Below, one piece after another: positions 39,963-46,880 of a DNA stretch of 64,000 nt. Below the pieces are notes generated by a model, which searched no databases, was not told the DNA's origin, and saw nothing but the letters and a program-made list of their open reading frames with translations. The position numbers and the translations under genes were made by a program. Every line of letters starts with the position of its first letter. The stretch's first letter is position 1. The stretch spans positions 10,588-74,587 of the forward strand of contig CAKKQC010000032.1 in the NCBI GenBank assembly GCA_919901855.1, given 5' to 3'. The stretch is from a bacterium (lineage in GTDB: Bacteria; Oederibacteriota; CAKKQC01).

Positions 39963-39991
39963 ACGATACGTGAGCGCTCACGTATTGTCAA
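39963..39991 (-). promoter_or_regulatory. Recombinase promoter with 20-bp palindromic operator in the spacer
   Basis: On the minus strand, TTGACA (39991-39986), exactly 17 nt, then TATCGT (39968-39963) upstream of the recombinase. The spacer and first bases of the -10 are a perfect palindrome ATACGTGAGC/GCTCACGTAT (39966-39985). A repressor bound there would block the promoter completely. Confidence 0.65.
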
Positions 39992-40155
39992 GCTGTCTCG
40001 CACTTCTTTGCCTTTCTCCACCGGACCATCACGGCATGCCGAGCGCTATCCTCTCTCTGCTGTGGAGTAAGCTTCTTCGCCCTGGCCTTCCCCCCCTTGA
40101 GTCCTCCAAGACGGCCGAGGGCCACTGCGGCTGGGTTCTTCTCACGTTTGGGCAT
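39988..40155 (-). CDS. Small basic KGG-type protein, 55 aa
   Basis: The 55-aa peptide starts MPKREKNPAAVALGRLGG and continues with LKGGKARAKKLTPQQRED and a basic tail with VRWRKAKK. This matches the small, widespread family with ALGRxGGLKGGKARA and LTPEQR-ARW motifs, often found with mobile DNA; its function is unknown. Its stop codon lies in the -35 box of the recombinase promoter, so its transcription would read into the recombinase. The sequence is too short for usual ORF cut-offs. An inverted repeat TTCAAGA-N8-TCTTGAA lies at 40186-40207, upstream of its start, and may regulate it. It could bind nucleic acid because of its charge (inference). Confidence 0.7.
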   Translation of the reverse strand: MPKREKNPAAVALGRLGGLKGGKARAKKLTPQQREDSARHAVMVRWRKAKKCETA

Positions 40156-40185
40156 TCTGAAATCTTAAGTCTCTATAGCGGGACA

Positions 40186-40207
40186 TTCAAGATCACGTTC
40201 TCTTGAA
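40186..40207. promoter_or_regulatory. Inverted repeat upstream of the KGG gene
   Basis: TTCAAGA-TCACGTTC-TCTTGAA, 31 nt before the 55-aa gene start. Possible operator. The remaining gap to 40343 shows nothing recognisable. Confidence 0.35.
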
Positions 40208-40343
40208 GGTGGAGCGGAGGCCCTCCGCAACGCCCGTCGCCCGAGAATGGACTGTCACCTTTGCCCCACTCGAACTGCCTGGGCCACGCCCAGCCGGAGA
40301 CAACCCCCATCTCAAGCTCAGGTCCTAAGCCGAGCTTCTCTTG

Positions 40344-40886
40344 CTAGAACTCAACCTCGAGACTCGCATAGCCGTGGGGTCCGAAGTCATGAACGATGAA
40401 CTGACCGAAACGTAACATGAGTGCGTTGCCAAGGATGATCGGCAGCAACTTCGTCTCTTCCTGAATCAGTTGAACGATGCAATCCACAGACGGAGTTTCG
40501 GGAGCCCGCTCTTCATTAAGCTTCGGCACGCCGATGATGGCAATGCGCTGCTCAGCAAGCTGGCAAGTCAGACTTCTGTTGCCCATAGGCACTTTCGTTA
40601 GGTGCTCGTAGTCATCCACGGAGTGCGCCTTGATCCTTGCCTCCAACTTCTCGCTGCGTACAATGGCGTGGTTACCGCCATTCCGAAACCAGATGTGTCT
40701 CGGCACAAGAACATGATCAAAGTGCAATGTCACCAGTCCAATCTCAGGTTCAAGATCTCCGATCTTAACATCTGCGTATACGCGGGTGGCCCGCCGTCGC
40801 GTGGTACTTTTCAAGGCGTCCTGGATGGGTTGGGAGAAGTATTCTCCAGCAGGCGGCATCAATCGGAGCACGCGATCGGTGGGCAT
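40344..40886 (-). CDS. Retropepsin-like protein with degenerate active site (tentative)
   Basis: The 180-aa product starts directly after the stop of the upstream gene (TGAATG, no spacer), so the pair is cotranslated. The C-terminal half, with ILGNALMLRFGQFIVHDFGPHGYASLEVEF as a run of short strands, resembles the end of clan-AA aspartic-protease-like domains (a LLG--L--F-V hairpin). In bacteria such genes are often partnered with DUF5678 proteins, as here. The place where DTG or DSG should sit reads FDHVLVPRHIW, so the catalytic motif seems lost. The assignment rests on fold pattern and context only. Alternative: an unrelated protein of unknown function. Confidence 0.4.
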   Translation of the reverse strand: MPTDRVLRLMPPAGEYFSQPIQDALKSTTRRRATRVYADVKIGDLEPEIGLVTLHFDHVLVPRHIWFRNGGNHAIVRSEKLEARIKAHSVDDYEHLTKVPMGNRSLTCQLAEQRIAIIGVPKLNEERAPETPSVDCIVQLIQEETKLLPIILGNALMLRFGQFIVHDFGPHGYASLEVEF

Positions 40887-42137
40887 TCAGTCAGAAGCAG
40901 GGAGGATGCCAGGAAGAAACTTGATGTAAAGATCCTCCGTGCGGAGACCAGCGATCGACAATGTTTCCCGCGTCTTGCTGTGTGCGATTAAGCCGCTGCC
41001 ATTGACAGCAACCCACTTGCCACGAAACTCCTCACTAAGCCTGGGATAGTGATTCATCAAGTACGAGCGGCCCCTAAGAAAAGAACTGCTCTTCTTCGCA
41101 CACCACGTTGCTTCTGCATCTTTAGGTGGAGTGGATTCCGCGGTCTTTCCCTCAAGAGAACTCTCTGTGCCCCTCCTCCGAATCAGATCCAGAGTCGATT
41201 CTGCATCATTGAATCTGCTATCTAGCACATTCATGACTCTCATTCCGTTCTCTCGTTCCTCGGCAGTTTCCCTTCGTGGACGTCCATAGTCGAATAGAAC
41301 CAACGATGCAATGTCAGCATCTGGAAACAGCATCTTCAAGTGCTGTTGAACGAATGAAATCACTCGACGCGACCCAAGCAGATCATAGAGCAAGAGCAGT
41401 CGCCTTGGTGGCCTCCCGGGGGGCTGCTCAATTGTGTTGTTCCTGCTCTCATCTACGAAGAAGTGATCCACGTTCCAAGACTTAAGAAGGTCCTCCCTGA
41501 TTTGGATTGGTCCCACGCTTCCCGAATGCTTCCTGAAGAAACAGAGCGCATCCGGCCCGTAGGCTGAAATCTTATGAGCGAAGCTATCAACAAGCCACTT
41601 TCGAGAATCGTGATCAACGAACCAATGGTTCCACGTCAGGAGCATCGGGTGCTCGAGGGAATCTGCAACAACAAACGCATTACCCTCCTCTGCAATCGCA
41701 CAGTGGCATATCGTTGAACGACCATTGTTCTCTCGAAACACCCAGTGCTTTTTGTCAGCGTGAACGAGGTCTTGCGCCGTGAGCCGATATCTCAAGAAGA
41801 TTCCACTAATGTCGAAAAGACTCGCGTAATCCCGTCGATGAAGGTAGGTGTTCAGTACCGACGTGATCTCATCAAGACACGCGCGGAGTTGCTTGATTGG
41901 GACCTCATACTTCTCCTGGAGTGTCCTTCTTGCTCGATCCACTTCCGACCAGAGCACAGAGCAGAACTTCGTATCAAGGTCTGGGCCCGACCTCTCTTGT
42001 TCATAGGACGATCTTGGGTTCCACTCATTCGTGAACTGCCAAAGGTACTCTCTCCGGCGTGACCGCTCGCGCCTAAGATCTACACAAAGGCTCTCAAGCA
42101 CTTTTCCCGGAGGCTGCGTTCCCTCTTCTGATGCCAT
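40887..42137 (-). CDS. PRTase-like core with C-terminal DUF5678-like domain
   Basis: This 416-aa protein has three parts. An N-terminal helical, highly charged region (1-120) comes first. A central alpha/beta region (about 165-290) follows, in which RRLLLLYDLLGSRRVISFVQ and then an IASLVLFDYG strand resemble the PRPP-loop region of type I phosphoribosyltransferases (normally VDDVxTTG), but with YDLLGSR instead of the acidic pair. Last is a domain (350-412) with SYLMNHYPRLSEEFRGKWVAV then LIAHSKT, the pattern of DUF5678. The altered loop argues against normal PRTase catalysis. Its stop abuts the retropepsin-like gene, and the two probably form a functional pair. The role is unknown. Confidence 0.5.
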   Translation of the reverse strand: MASEEGTQPPGKVLESLCVDLRRERSRRREYLWQFTNEWNPRSSYEQERSGPDLDTKFCSVLWSEVDRARRTLQEKYEVPIKQLRACLDEITSVLNTYLHRRDYASLFDISGIFLRYRLTAQDLVHADKKHWVFRENNGRSTICHCAIAEEGNAFVVADSLEHPMLLTWNHWFVDHDSRKWLVDSFAHKISAYGPDALCFFRKHSGSVGPIQIREDLLKSWNVDHFFVDESRNNTIEQPPGRPPRRLLLLYDLLGSRRVISFVQQHLKMLFPDADIASLVLFDYGRPRRETAEERENGMRVMNVLDSRFNDAESTLDLIRRRGTESSLEGKTAESTPPKDAEATWCAKKSSSFLRGRSYLMNHYPRLSEEFRGKWVAVNGSGLIAHSKTRETLSIAGLRTEDLYIKFLPGILPASD

Positions 42138-42262
42138 AGCTCATAGCCCTCTGAGCAAGTGAGTCTCGACTGGGTGGCCTAGATTCCGCATGACAAGTCG
42201 AGAGTATACCAGAACCGCCCGGTTCACCTCGTCGGGGAGCCACCTATGCGCATAGCATCCAG

Positions 42263-42481
42263 TCACGATTGCACCACCCTATTGCGCTTTTTTGATCGGA
42301 CGAACCGTTTGATCTCCTTCCCCTTGATTCGAACCTGAGACCGCATCGGCGAAACCTTGACCCATCTTGAACGAAGATGGCCCCTCGGAAGTTCAAGGTA
42401 TCTGAGAACCTGTCGGTAGCTTACTCCCAAAAGACCCGCAGTTTCGGAAATCGTGTAGTCCCTTGTGTCTTTGATAGTCAT
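42263..42481 (-). CDS. Excisionase/MerR-like helix-turn-helix protein
   Basis: The 72-aa peptide MTIKDTRDYTISETAGLLGV is followed by SYRQVLRYLELPRGHLRSRW and a basic C-terminus. The YTISETAGLLGVSYRQVLRYL block is a winged HTH of the MerR/excisionase class. The ATG at 42481 is chosen because AAGGA lies 8 nt upstream; an earlier in-frame ATG at 42535 is less well placed. Together with two recombinases nearby it is a candidate recombination directionality factor or repressor (inference). CATGTGACGTCATG-like repeats at about 42520-42535 may be its own binding site. Confidence 0.6.
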   Translation of the reverse strand: MTIKDTRDYTISETAGLLGVSYRQVLRYLELPRGHLRSRWVKVSPMRSQVRIKGKEIKRFVRSKKRNRVVQS

Positions 42482-42765
42482 AGGTATGATCCTTGCTAGC
42501 CGAGCATATTGTCGTATGGCGTCATGTGACGTCATGTTACAGCACTTAGCGCCACTTGTCAAATATCGTGAAGGCTTATTAGATTTTCTGACTCCGGTGT
42601 AGTGATGAAGCGCTGTCGACCGCACTGTAGCATCTCAGGGGCAGTATGCTGCCCTCCATACACGGTCAGACTATGAATGGCTCAGACTCATCTCAACTCC
42701 GAAAGAATTAAGAGGACCACATCTGGACTACAATCCTTAAGAACTCATGGGGGTTGATAGATAAC

Positions 42766-43077
42766 ATGATGCACGAAGTTCAGAGAGTTGACACGAGATA
42801 TACAGGCGCGATCAAAGGGGTTCAAACGAGATCCCGCCATCTTCGCCTAACCATCGCCGAAGACGAAACAATCAAGAGGAATGCACACGACCAGAACTTC
42901 CAGAATGTATCAGGTTACATGCGATACTCCGCGCTGGAGAAGTCGCCCACGCTCCTCGAAAAGGTTGCCGAACTGACCACTCTGGTTCACCGGTCGTACG
43001 ACCTGCTGCTAATCATCTCGCAGAATGTACCAATCCAAGATGTCCAGTTGGGAAGGAATTCTAAACAGCCTCATTGA
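42766..43077 (+). CDS. Ribbon-helix-helix / MobC-like protein
   Basis: The 103-aa product contains HLRLTIAEDETIKRNAHDQN, then VSGYMRYSALEK, the beta-helix-helix arrangement of RHH DNA-binding proteins; the spacing resembles MobC relaxosome accessory proteins. The C-terminal part is helical with a dimer-like Leu pattern. ATGATG at 42766 is preferred over a TTG at 42754. No relaxase gene is visible in the window, so a mobilisation role is open; a repressor function is equally possible. It is divergent from the excisionase-like gene. Confidence 0.55.
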   Translation: MMHEVQRVDTRYTGAIKGVQTRSRHLRLTIAEDETIKRNAHDQNFQNVSGYMRYSALEKSPTLLEKVAELTTLVHRSYDLLLIISQNVPIQDVQLGRNSKQPH

Positions 43078-43326
43078 GCAAGCAATCGCCATGAAGGATG
43101 CACCCCAAGAAAGCGCAAACCGAAAGGCATAAATAGGGGCACCTTACTTCTAAAAACTATATGGTGGCACTTCAGTCAGCTATAGCTTGGGAGGGAAGTT
43201 CTCATCAAGGCCGGTCTTCACTGCGTAGTGGCGAATACTCTACGATTTGTGGCCCCTCCGGCCAGGGCGTTCAGCTTCTCGTAGAGTGTCTAGCAATACG
43301 CCCAGGTCCACATCCGACCTACAAGC

Positions 43327-43333
43327 TATATAT
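43327..43333 (+). promoter_or_regulatory. TATA-like box before the tyrosine recombinase
   Basis: TATATAT centred 27 nt before the ATG at 43357, preceded by ACAAGC. No bacterial -35 at the proper distance. The rest of the gap 43078-43326 shows no supported gene. Confidence 0.45.
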
Positions 43334-43356
43334 GGCTGGCCACCGGAGAGAACTAC

Positions 43357-44625
43357 ATGGCCAATGATATACATGCGTATGATCACCAACTGGAAATGCT
43401 GGTGAGTCGAATCAAGACTTCTGAGCTGTCCGAGGAGAACAAGAAACTGCTCCTCGACTATGACCGATCGATGCTCCTTGTGGAAGGGCTCGGAAAGCCG
43501 AGGCGTCTCCGTCTCTTGAGCCTCATCTTCCTGACAACGACGACCTACTTCCGAAAAGAGCTTCGGACCGTAACTGTTGACGACATCAAGGACTGCCTGA
43601 GAGCCATCGAGGATCGAAAGGTCTCTCCATGGACAGTCTCGCTCTACAAGGTTTCCATCAAGAAGTTCTTCAGGTGGCTCACCTATGGAGACATGGTCAG
43701 CCAAACCACAGAGGTTCCTCCGCTCGTCAGCTGGATCAAGATTCATGTCAAGAAGAAGAACCAGCCGAGAGTGCAAGCCTCAGCAATCCTTACCGAGGAC
43801 GAGGTCCACAGGCTCATCGCTGCTGCCCAGCTTCCTCGTGACCGCGCCTTCGTCTCGATGCTGTATGAACTGGGAGCGAGAATCGGAGAGATAGGTGGCC
43901 TTAGGATAGGGGACATCTCGCGGGACGACTACACGTTTCTCATCGACATATCAGGAAAGACAGGACACCGCACTCCCCGTATCGTCATGTCAGATCCCTA
44001 TCTTGCAGAGTGGCTGAACCATCACCCTCTCAAGAATGACCCATCAGCCCCCCTCTGGCCTTGCGTGGATCGCAGGGGCGGGTTCAAGCCCATGGACTAT
44101 GGCGCGTTCCATGCCCTCGTCTTGCGTCTCAAGCAGAAAGCCGACATCACGAAGCGCCTCTATCCCCATCTCTTTAGGCACACCAGAGTCACTCATGTCC
44201 TGGCGAAGCGCCTCATGAACGAGGCCCAGGCCAAGGTCTATTTCGGATGGACCCCTGACAGCAAGATGCTATCGGACTACGCGCATCTTGTTTCCCAGGA
44301 TGTCAACGAGGCGATCCTCGAGATGCATGGCATCAAGATGGCGAAGAACAGCGAGAAGGAGATCGCAAGAACTTGCCCTCGGTGCCACCGCATAAACACT
44401 CCCGAAGCGAAGTTCTGCGTCCAGTGCAGTTTCATTCTTGATCCGACCGTAGCGTTTCAGCAGGGCCTACAGCGTTCGAGAACCGACCAGCTCCTCACGA
44501 CGCTTCTTGAGGACAAACGCATCCAGCAGCTCGTATTGGAGAAGCTCATGGAGCTGGACCGAGCCAAACTCCAGGAACTCCTCGGAGATGCCAAGGGGGA
44601 CACAAGTGGGCTACAAGGGATATAA
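43357..44625 (+). CDS. Tyrosine recombinase/integrase with C-terminal zinc ribbon
   Basis: The 422-aa protein has an N-terminal SAM-like DNA-binding domain (about 25-125) and a catalytic domain. The conserved residues are R175 (GARIGEIGGLRIGDI), K201 (SGKTGHRT), H271-R274-H275 (HLFRHTRVTH), W298 and the nucleophile Y308 (LSDYAHL). A four-Cys zinc ribbon follows (C340, C343, C354, C357: CPRCHRINTP, AKFCVQC), then a helical tail. This arrangement is typical of integrases of archaeal plasmids and proviruses, although bacterial examples exist. A GGAG ribosome site and a TATA-like box precede the ATG. It heads a plus-strand trio with the next two genes. Confidence 0.9.
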   Translation: MANDIHAYDHQLEMLVSRIKTSELSEENKKLLLDYDRSMLLVEGLGKPRRLRLLSLIFLTTTTYFRKELRTVTVDDIKDCLRAIEDRKVSPWTVSLYKVSIKKFFRWLTYGDMVSQTTEVPPLVSWIKIHVKKKNQPRVQASAILTEDEVHRLIAAAQLPRDRAFVSMLYELGARIGEIGGLRIGDISRDDYTFLIDISGKTGHRTPRIVMSDPYLAEWLNHHPLKNDPSAPLWPCVDRRGGFKPMDYGAFHALVLRLKQKADITKRLYPHLFRHTRVTHVLAKRLMNEAQAKVYFGWTPDSKMLSDYAHLVSQDVNEAILEMHGIKMAKNSEKEIARTCPRCHRINTPEAKFCVQCSFILDPTVAFQQGLQRSRTDQLLTTLLEDKRIQQLVLEKLMELDRAKLQELLGDAKGDTSGLQGI

Positions 44626-44626
44626 A
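44621..44626 (+). promoter_or_regulatory. TATA-like box before the membrane gene
   Basis: TATAAA centred about 26 nt before the ATG at 44649, preceded by CTACAAGGGA, resembling the CTACAAG at the 43327 box. It overlaps the integrase stop codon. Confidence 0.4.
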
Positions 44627-44648
44627 CCCAGTCATCTGCAGTAACTGC

Positions 44649-45773
44649 ATGGTGTTTCAGACATTCCTGTCCTACAACGCGTTCGACTCGCTCAAGTATC
44701 TCGACCTTTCCGGCATCTACGCGCAGTACTCCTCGCTCATCGACCTTACGCTCTACTTCATTATCTTTCTCGGGCTCTCCAAGTTCGTGTTCGATAAGAG
44801 GTTCCCAGGCAGGGGAGGGAAGGCCATCACAATCGGAGTCGGCGCAGTGCTGGCAGTTAGCCTTGCTGTCGCTGAGGGCCGCCTTGGGTTCAACCTCCAA
44901 TCTTTCAGTCCCATCGCCGGGCTCATCGTGATTCTCGCTGTTGGCTTCGTTCTCTATGCGCTCTGGCGCGGAATGGGTACGCCGGTCTGGATCTCAATCC
45001 TCATCTCCCTCGTAGTCATGTATTTCGGAGTGGGCTCTGTAACTCCTGCTTTCCTCGTCTGGGTTGGCGCCCACATCCCGCTGCTATATGTCGCCGTCGT
45101 TCTCGCTATCGTCGTCCTTGTCATTGCAGGACTCTTCTCCCTCATGGACCACATTGAGGGGAGCAAGCTCAGTCACTATTTGGACCCCGCCCCTGGATGG
45201 GAGAGAGACCCCCGAGCGAAGCAAGACGTCCTCAGGGAGGAGGAATCTATGCTTGCCCTCGAACAACGGGTAGGCGGAGAAGTAGCCCACGGCCTCAAGG
45301 AATCCTATTTGCAGCTCGCAAGGCATGGAGCAAAGCCCGTTCTTGCAGAGAGGATCCAATCAGCAGTAATAGATGCCCAAGACAAAGAGCACCTGCTCAT
45401 GCAGAAGCTGGACTATTTAGACACGGTCAACAAGAAACTGAAGGCGTTTGACCTAGGCCTCTTCCACAATCTCACGCGGGAGTACACCCGCCTTACAGCA
45501 GCACAACAACCGAAGATGCGCAAATTCATCGAGCGGGAACGGTCAAGGTTCTTCGAAGAAGCAGACATCGAAGATCTTGCTTCCAAGGCGAAGGCGGCTC
45601 TTGCCGAATATCAAGCCACGCTCCAGAGAGCAGCTGACGAGCTTCACAAGAACAATGCCCCCAAGGCCACCGAATGGCTCAAGAGAGCTGTCGATCTTGA
45701 GGAAGTCGTCAACCGCATGCTCCGAAAGCTCCAGGGCAGGGAGCACCAGCTCCGCAAGCTCATCAAGGCATAA
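44649..45773 (+). CDS. Membrane protein with C-terminal coiled coil
   Basis: The 374-aa product has an amphipathic start and then five or six hydrophobic helices up to about residue 165 (LTLYFIIFLGLSKFVF; AITIGVGAVLAVSLAV; IAGLIVILAVGFVLYAL; ISILISLVVMYF; VAVVLAIVVLVIAGLF). A long, charged helical cytoplasmic domain (about 185-374) with heptad patterns follows and ends NRMLRKLQGREHQLRKLIKA. No enzymatic motif is seen. It follows the integrase gene by 23 nt and is followed by the 91-aa gene by 28 nt. A structural or signalling role for the element is possible; the family is not recognised. Confidence 0.6.
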   Translation: MVFQTFLSYNAFDSLKYLDLSGIYAQYSSLIDLTLYFIIFLGLSKFVFDKRFPGRGGKAITIGVGAVLAVSLAVAEGRLGFNLQSFSPIAGLIVILAVGFVLYALWRGMGTPVWISILISLVVMYFGVGSVTPAFLVWVGAHIPLLYVAVVLAIVVLVIAGLFSLMDHIEGSKLSHYLDPAPGWERDPRAKQDVLREEESMLALEQRVGGEVAHGLKESYLQLARHGAKPVLAERIQSAVIDAQDKEHLLMQKLDYLDTVNKKLKAFDLGLFHNLTREYTRLTAAQQPKMRKFIERERSRFFEEADIEDLASKAKAALAEYQATLQRAADELHKNNAPKATEWLKRAVDLEEVVNRMLRKLQGREHQLRKLIKA

Positions 45774-45801
45774 TCACAACAACCAAAGGAGGTGAATAAC
45801 A

Positions 45802-46077
45802 ATGGACAAACCAGTAGCATCTTTCAGAGCCGGCCTCATGCAGGCGGCAGTCTTCGTAAACACACGAAAGACCAAGAATGGGGAAGTTAAGATCCCCTCA
45901 GCGAGTTTCTCGAAGAGGTATCTCGAAGACGGGGAGTGGAAATCTACAACCACCCTCGACAAGAACGACATTCCGAAGGCAATACTCGTTTTGACGAAGG
46001 CCTACGACTACATCACGACTACCTACCACGCTGACCGCAGCGAGGAGCCAGAGGAGTCAGACGCCGAGGCAGCCTAG
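45802..46077 (+). CDS. Small DNA-metabolism-like protein, 91 aa (paralogue of 53188-53862)
   Basis: The peptide MDKPVASFRAGLMQAAVFVN continues with basic strands (KIPSASFSKRYLEDGEWKST) and a helix (DIPKAILVLTKAYDYITTTY), ending in an acidic tail. This is the common mobile-element family with the pattern AVFxN...SFSKRYxxDGEWK...DIPKxxLVLxKAYxY. It resembles a small OB- or Whirly-like module but no activity is known. The ribosome site GGAGGTGA and following AATAACAATGG closely match the leader of the 53862 gene, which has a related N-terminus. Confidence 0.6.
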   Translation: MDKPVASFRAGLMQAAVFVNTRKTKNGEVKIPSASFSKRYLEDGEWKSTTTLDKNDIPKAILVLTKAYDYITTTYHADRSEEPEESDAEAA

Positions 46078-46426
46078 GAACTGAACCATTCGCCCAACTT
46101 GTGACACAGCCATCACGGCTGGCGATACCGTTCGGCCACAGCTTAGCCCAGGCCCCAACGACTCTGTGCCCCCTGACCTAACAGGGGCACGAGGAGTGGC
46201 GGCCGGTTCTCACAGACCTAAGGATTATGAGTTGTGAATTCGCTCGAAATCCTTACACCACCGCCCATCAAAACCCTTTCTCCGTGATCTTTCCCCAAGG
46301 ATTGTGACGCTCACGTCCACCGTAGGAACTCACAAACCACAATCCACACCTAGCATTGCTACACCACTTACACCTAATCAAACCTACCCCTCTGCTGCCG
46401 CACCCCGCGCGCGCACTTAACTCGTC

Positions 46427-46490
46427 GGGGGGCCCGCAGGCCCCCCTGGGGTTAAATACTCAGTCCGCAGACTGACCAGACAACCGTCTG
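46427..46490. other. Three tandem hairpins
   Basis: GGGGGGCC-CGCA-GGCCCCCC (46427-46446), TCAGTC-CGCA-GACTGA (46460-46475) and CAGAC-AACC-GTCTG (46477-46490). The first two have the same loop, CGCA, with unrelated stems. TTAAATAC lies between the first and second. Confidence 0.55.
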
Positions 46491-46742
46491 TCCGCTCTTC
46501 ACTGCCATCATTCATCTCGCAGTTTCCAGAAATCATCCTTTTCTGCTCTTCTCGGTCTTCTCTTCTCGATACGTCCACTACCCGTCGCCCACAAGTCGCC
46601 AGAGGCCCCAGAGCGCCATTGCTCAATCTGTAGAAGAACCGCCAGCTGCACTCGCTGCTCACCTGGCACATCCTCAGAACCCTCTGAGAACCTTCGACCC
46701 CTCGACCCGGCCACCAGCCACTGACTGCCATTCAACCAGCCG

Positions 46743-46820
46743 GAGCGAAAGCCTTACTGAGACCCGCCTGCTGTGCCTACGGCACCTTTTCACGGGCGGG
46801 GATAGCTATGGGTTTCGCTC
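46743..46820. ncRNA. Candidate structured RNA, three nested helices
   Basis: Outer helix GAGCGAAA/TTTCGCTC (46743-46750 with 46813-46820), middle helix CCCGCC/GGCGGG (46763-46768 with 46795-46800), inner hairpin GTGCC-TAC-GGCAC (46773-46785) followed by CTTTT. The strand is unknown. It is not a tRNA: there is no T-arm or 7-bp acceptor pattern. Confidence 0.35.
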
Positions 46821-46880
46821 ATCGAATGATCTGGACCATCAAGCTAAGCGTGGCCTCACGAAATGGGATTCCAGAAAGTG

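Larger units (their letters stand above)
46078..46880. other. Gene-free, hairpin-rich segment (possible origin or structured RNA)
   Basis: No convincing gene lies in these 803 bases. Hairpins are CAGCC-N5-GGCTG (46107-46121) and a 9-bp stem with one bulge, GTGC-C-CCCTG / CAGGG-GCAC (46166-46190). A run of three follows at 46427-46490 and a nested structure at 46743-46820. AAGGATTRTGA occurs at 46219-46229 and 46297-46307, with related inverted copies at 46247-46254 and 46338-46345, like iterons. Confidence 0.5.

Noticed and set aside
43161-43367. 68-codon frame before the tyrosine recombinase
   Set aside because: It overlaps the TATA-like box and ribosome site of the recombinase and has no recognisable sequence pattern.
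46417-46731. 104-codon minus-strand frame in the gene-free segment
   Set aside because: It runs through two perfect hairpins, has no ribosome site and no protein-like pattern.
46743-46820. tRNA or group II intron domain V
   Set aside because: No T-arm, anticodon arm or AGC/GNRA domain V features; it is kept only as an unclassified structure.
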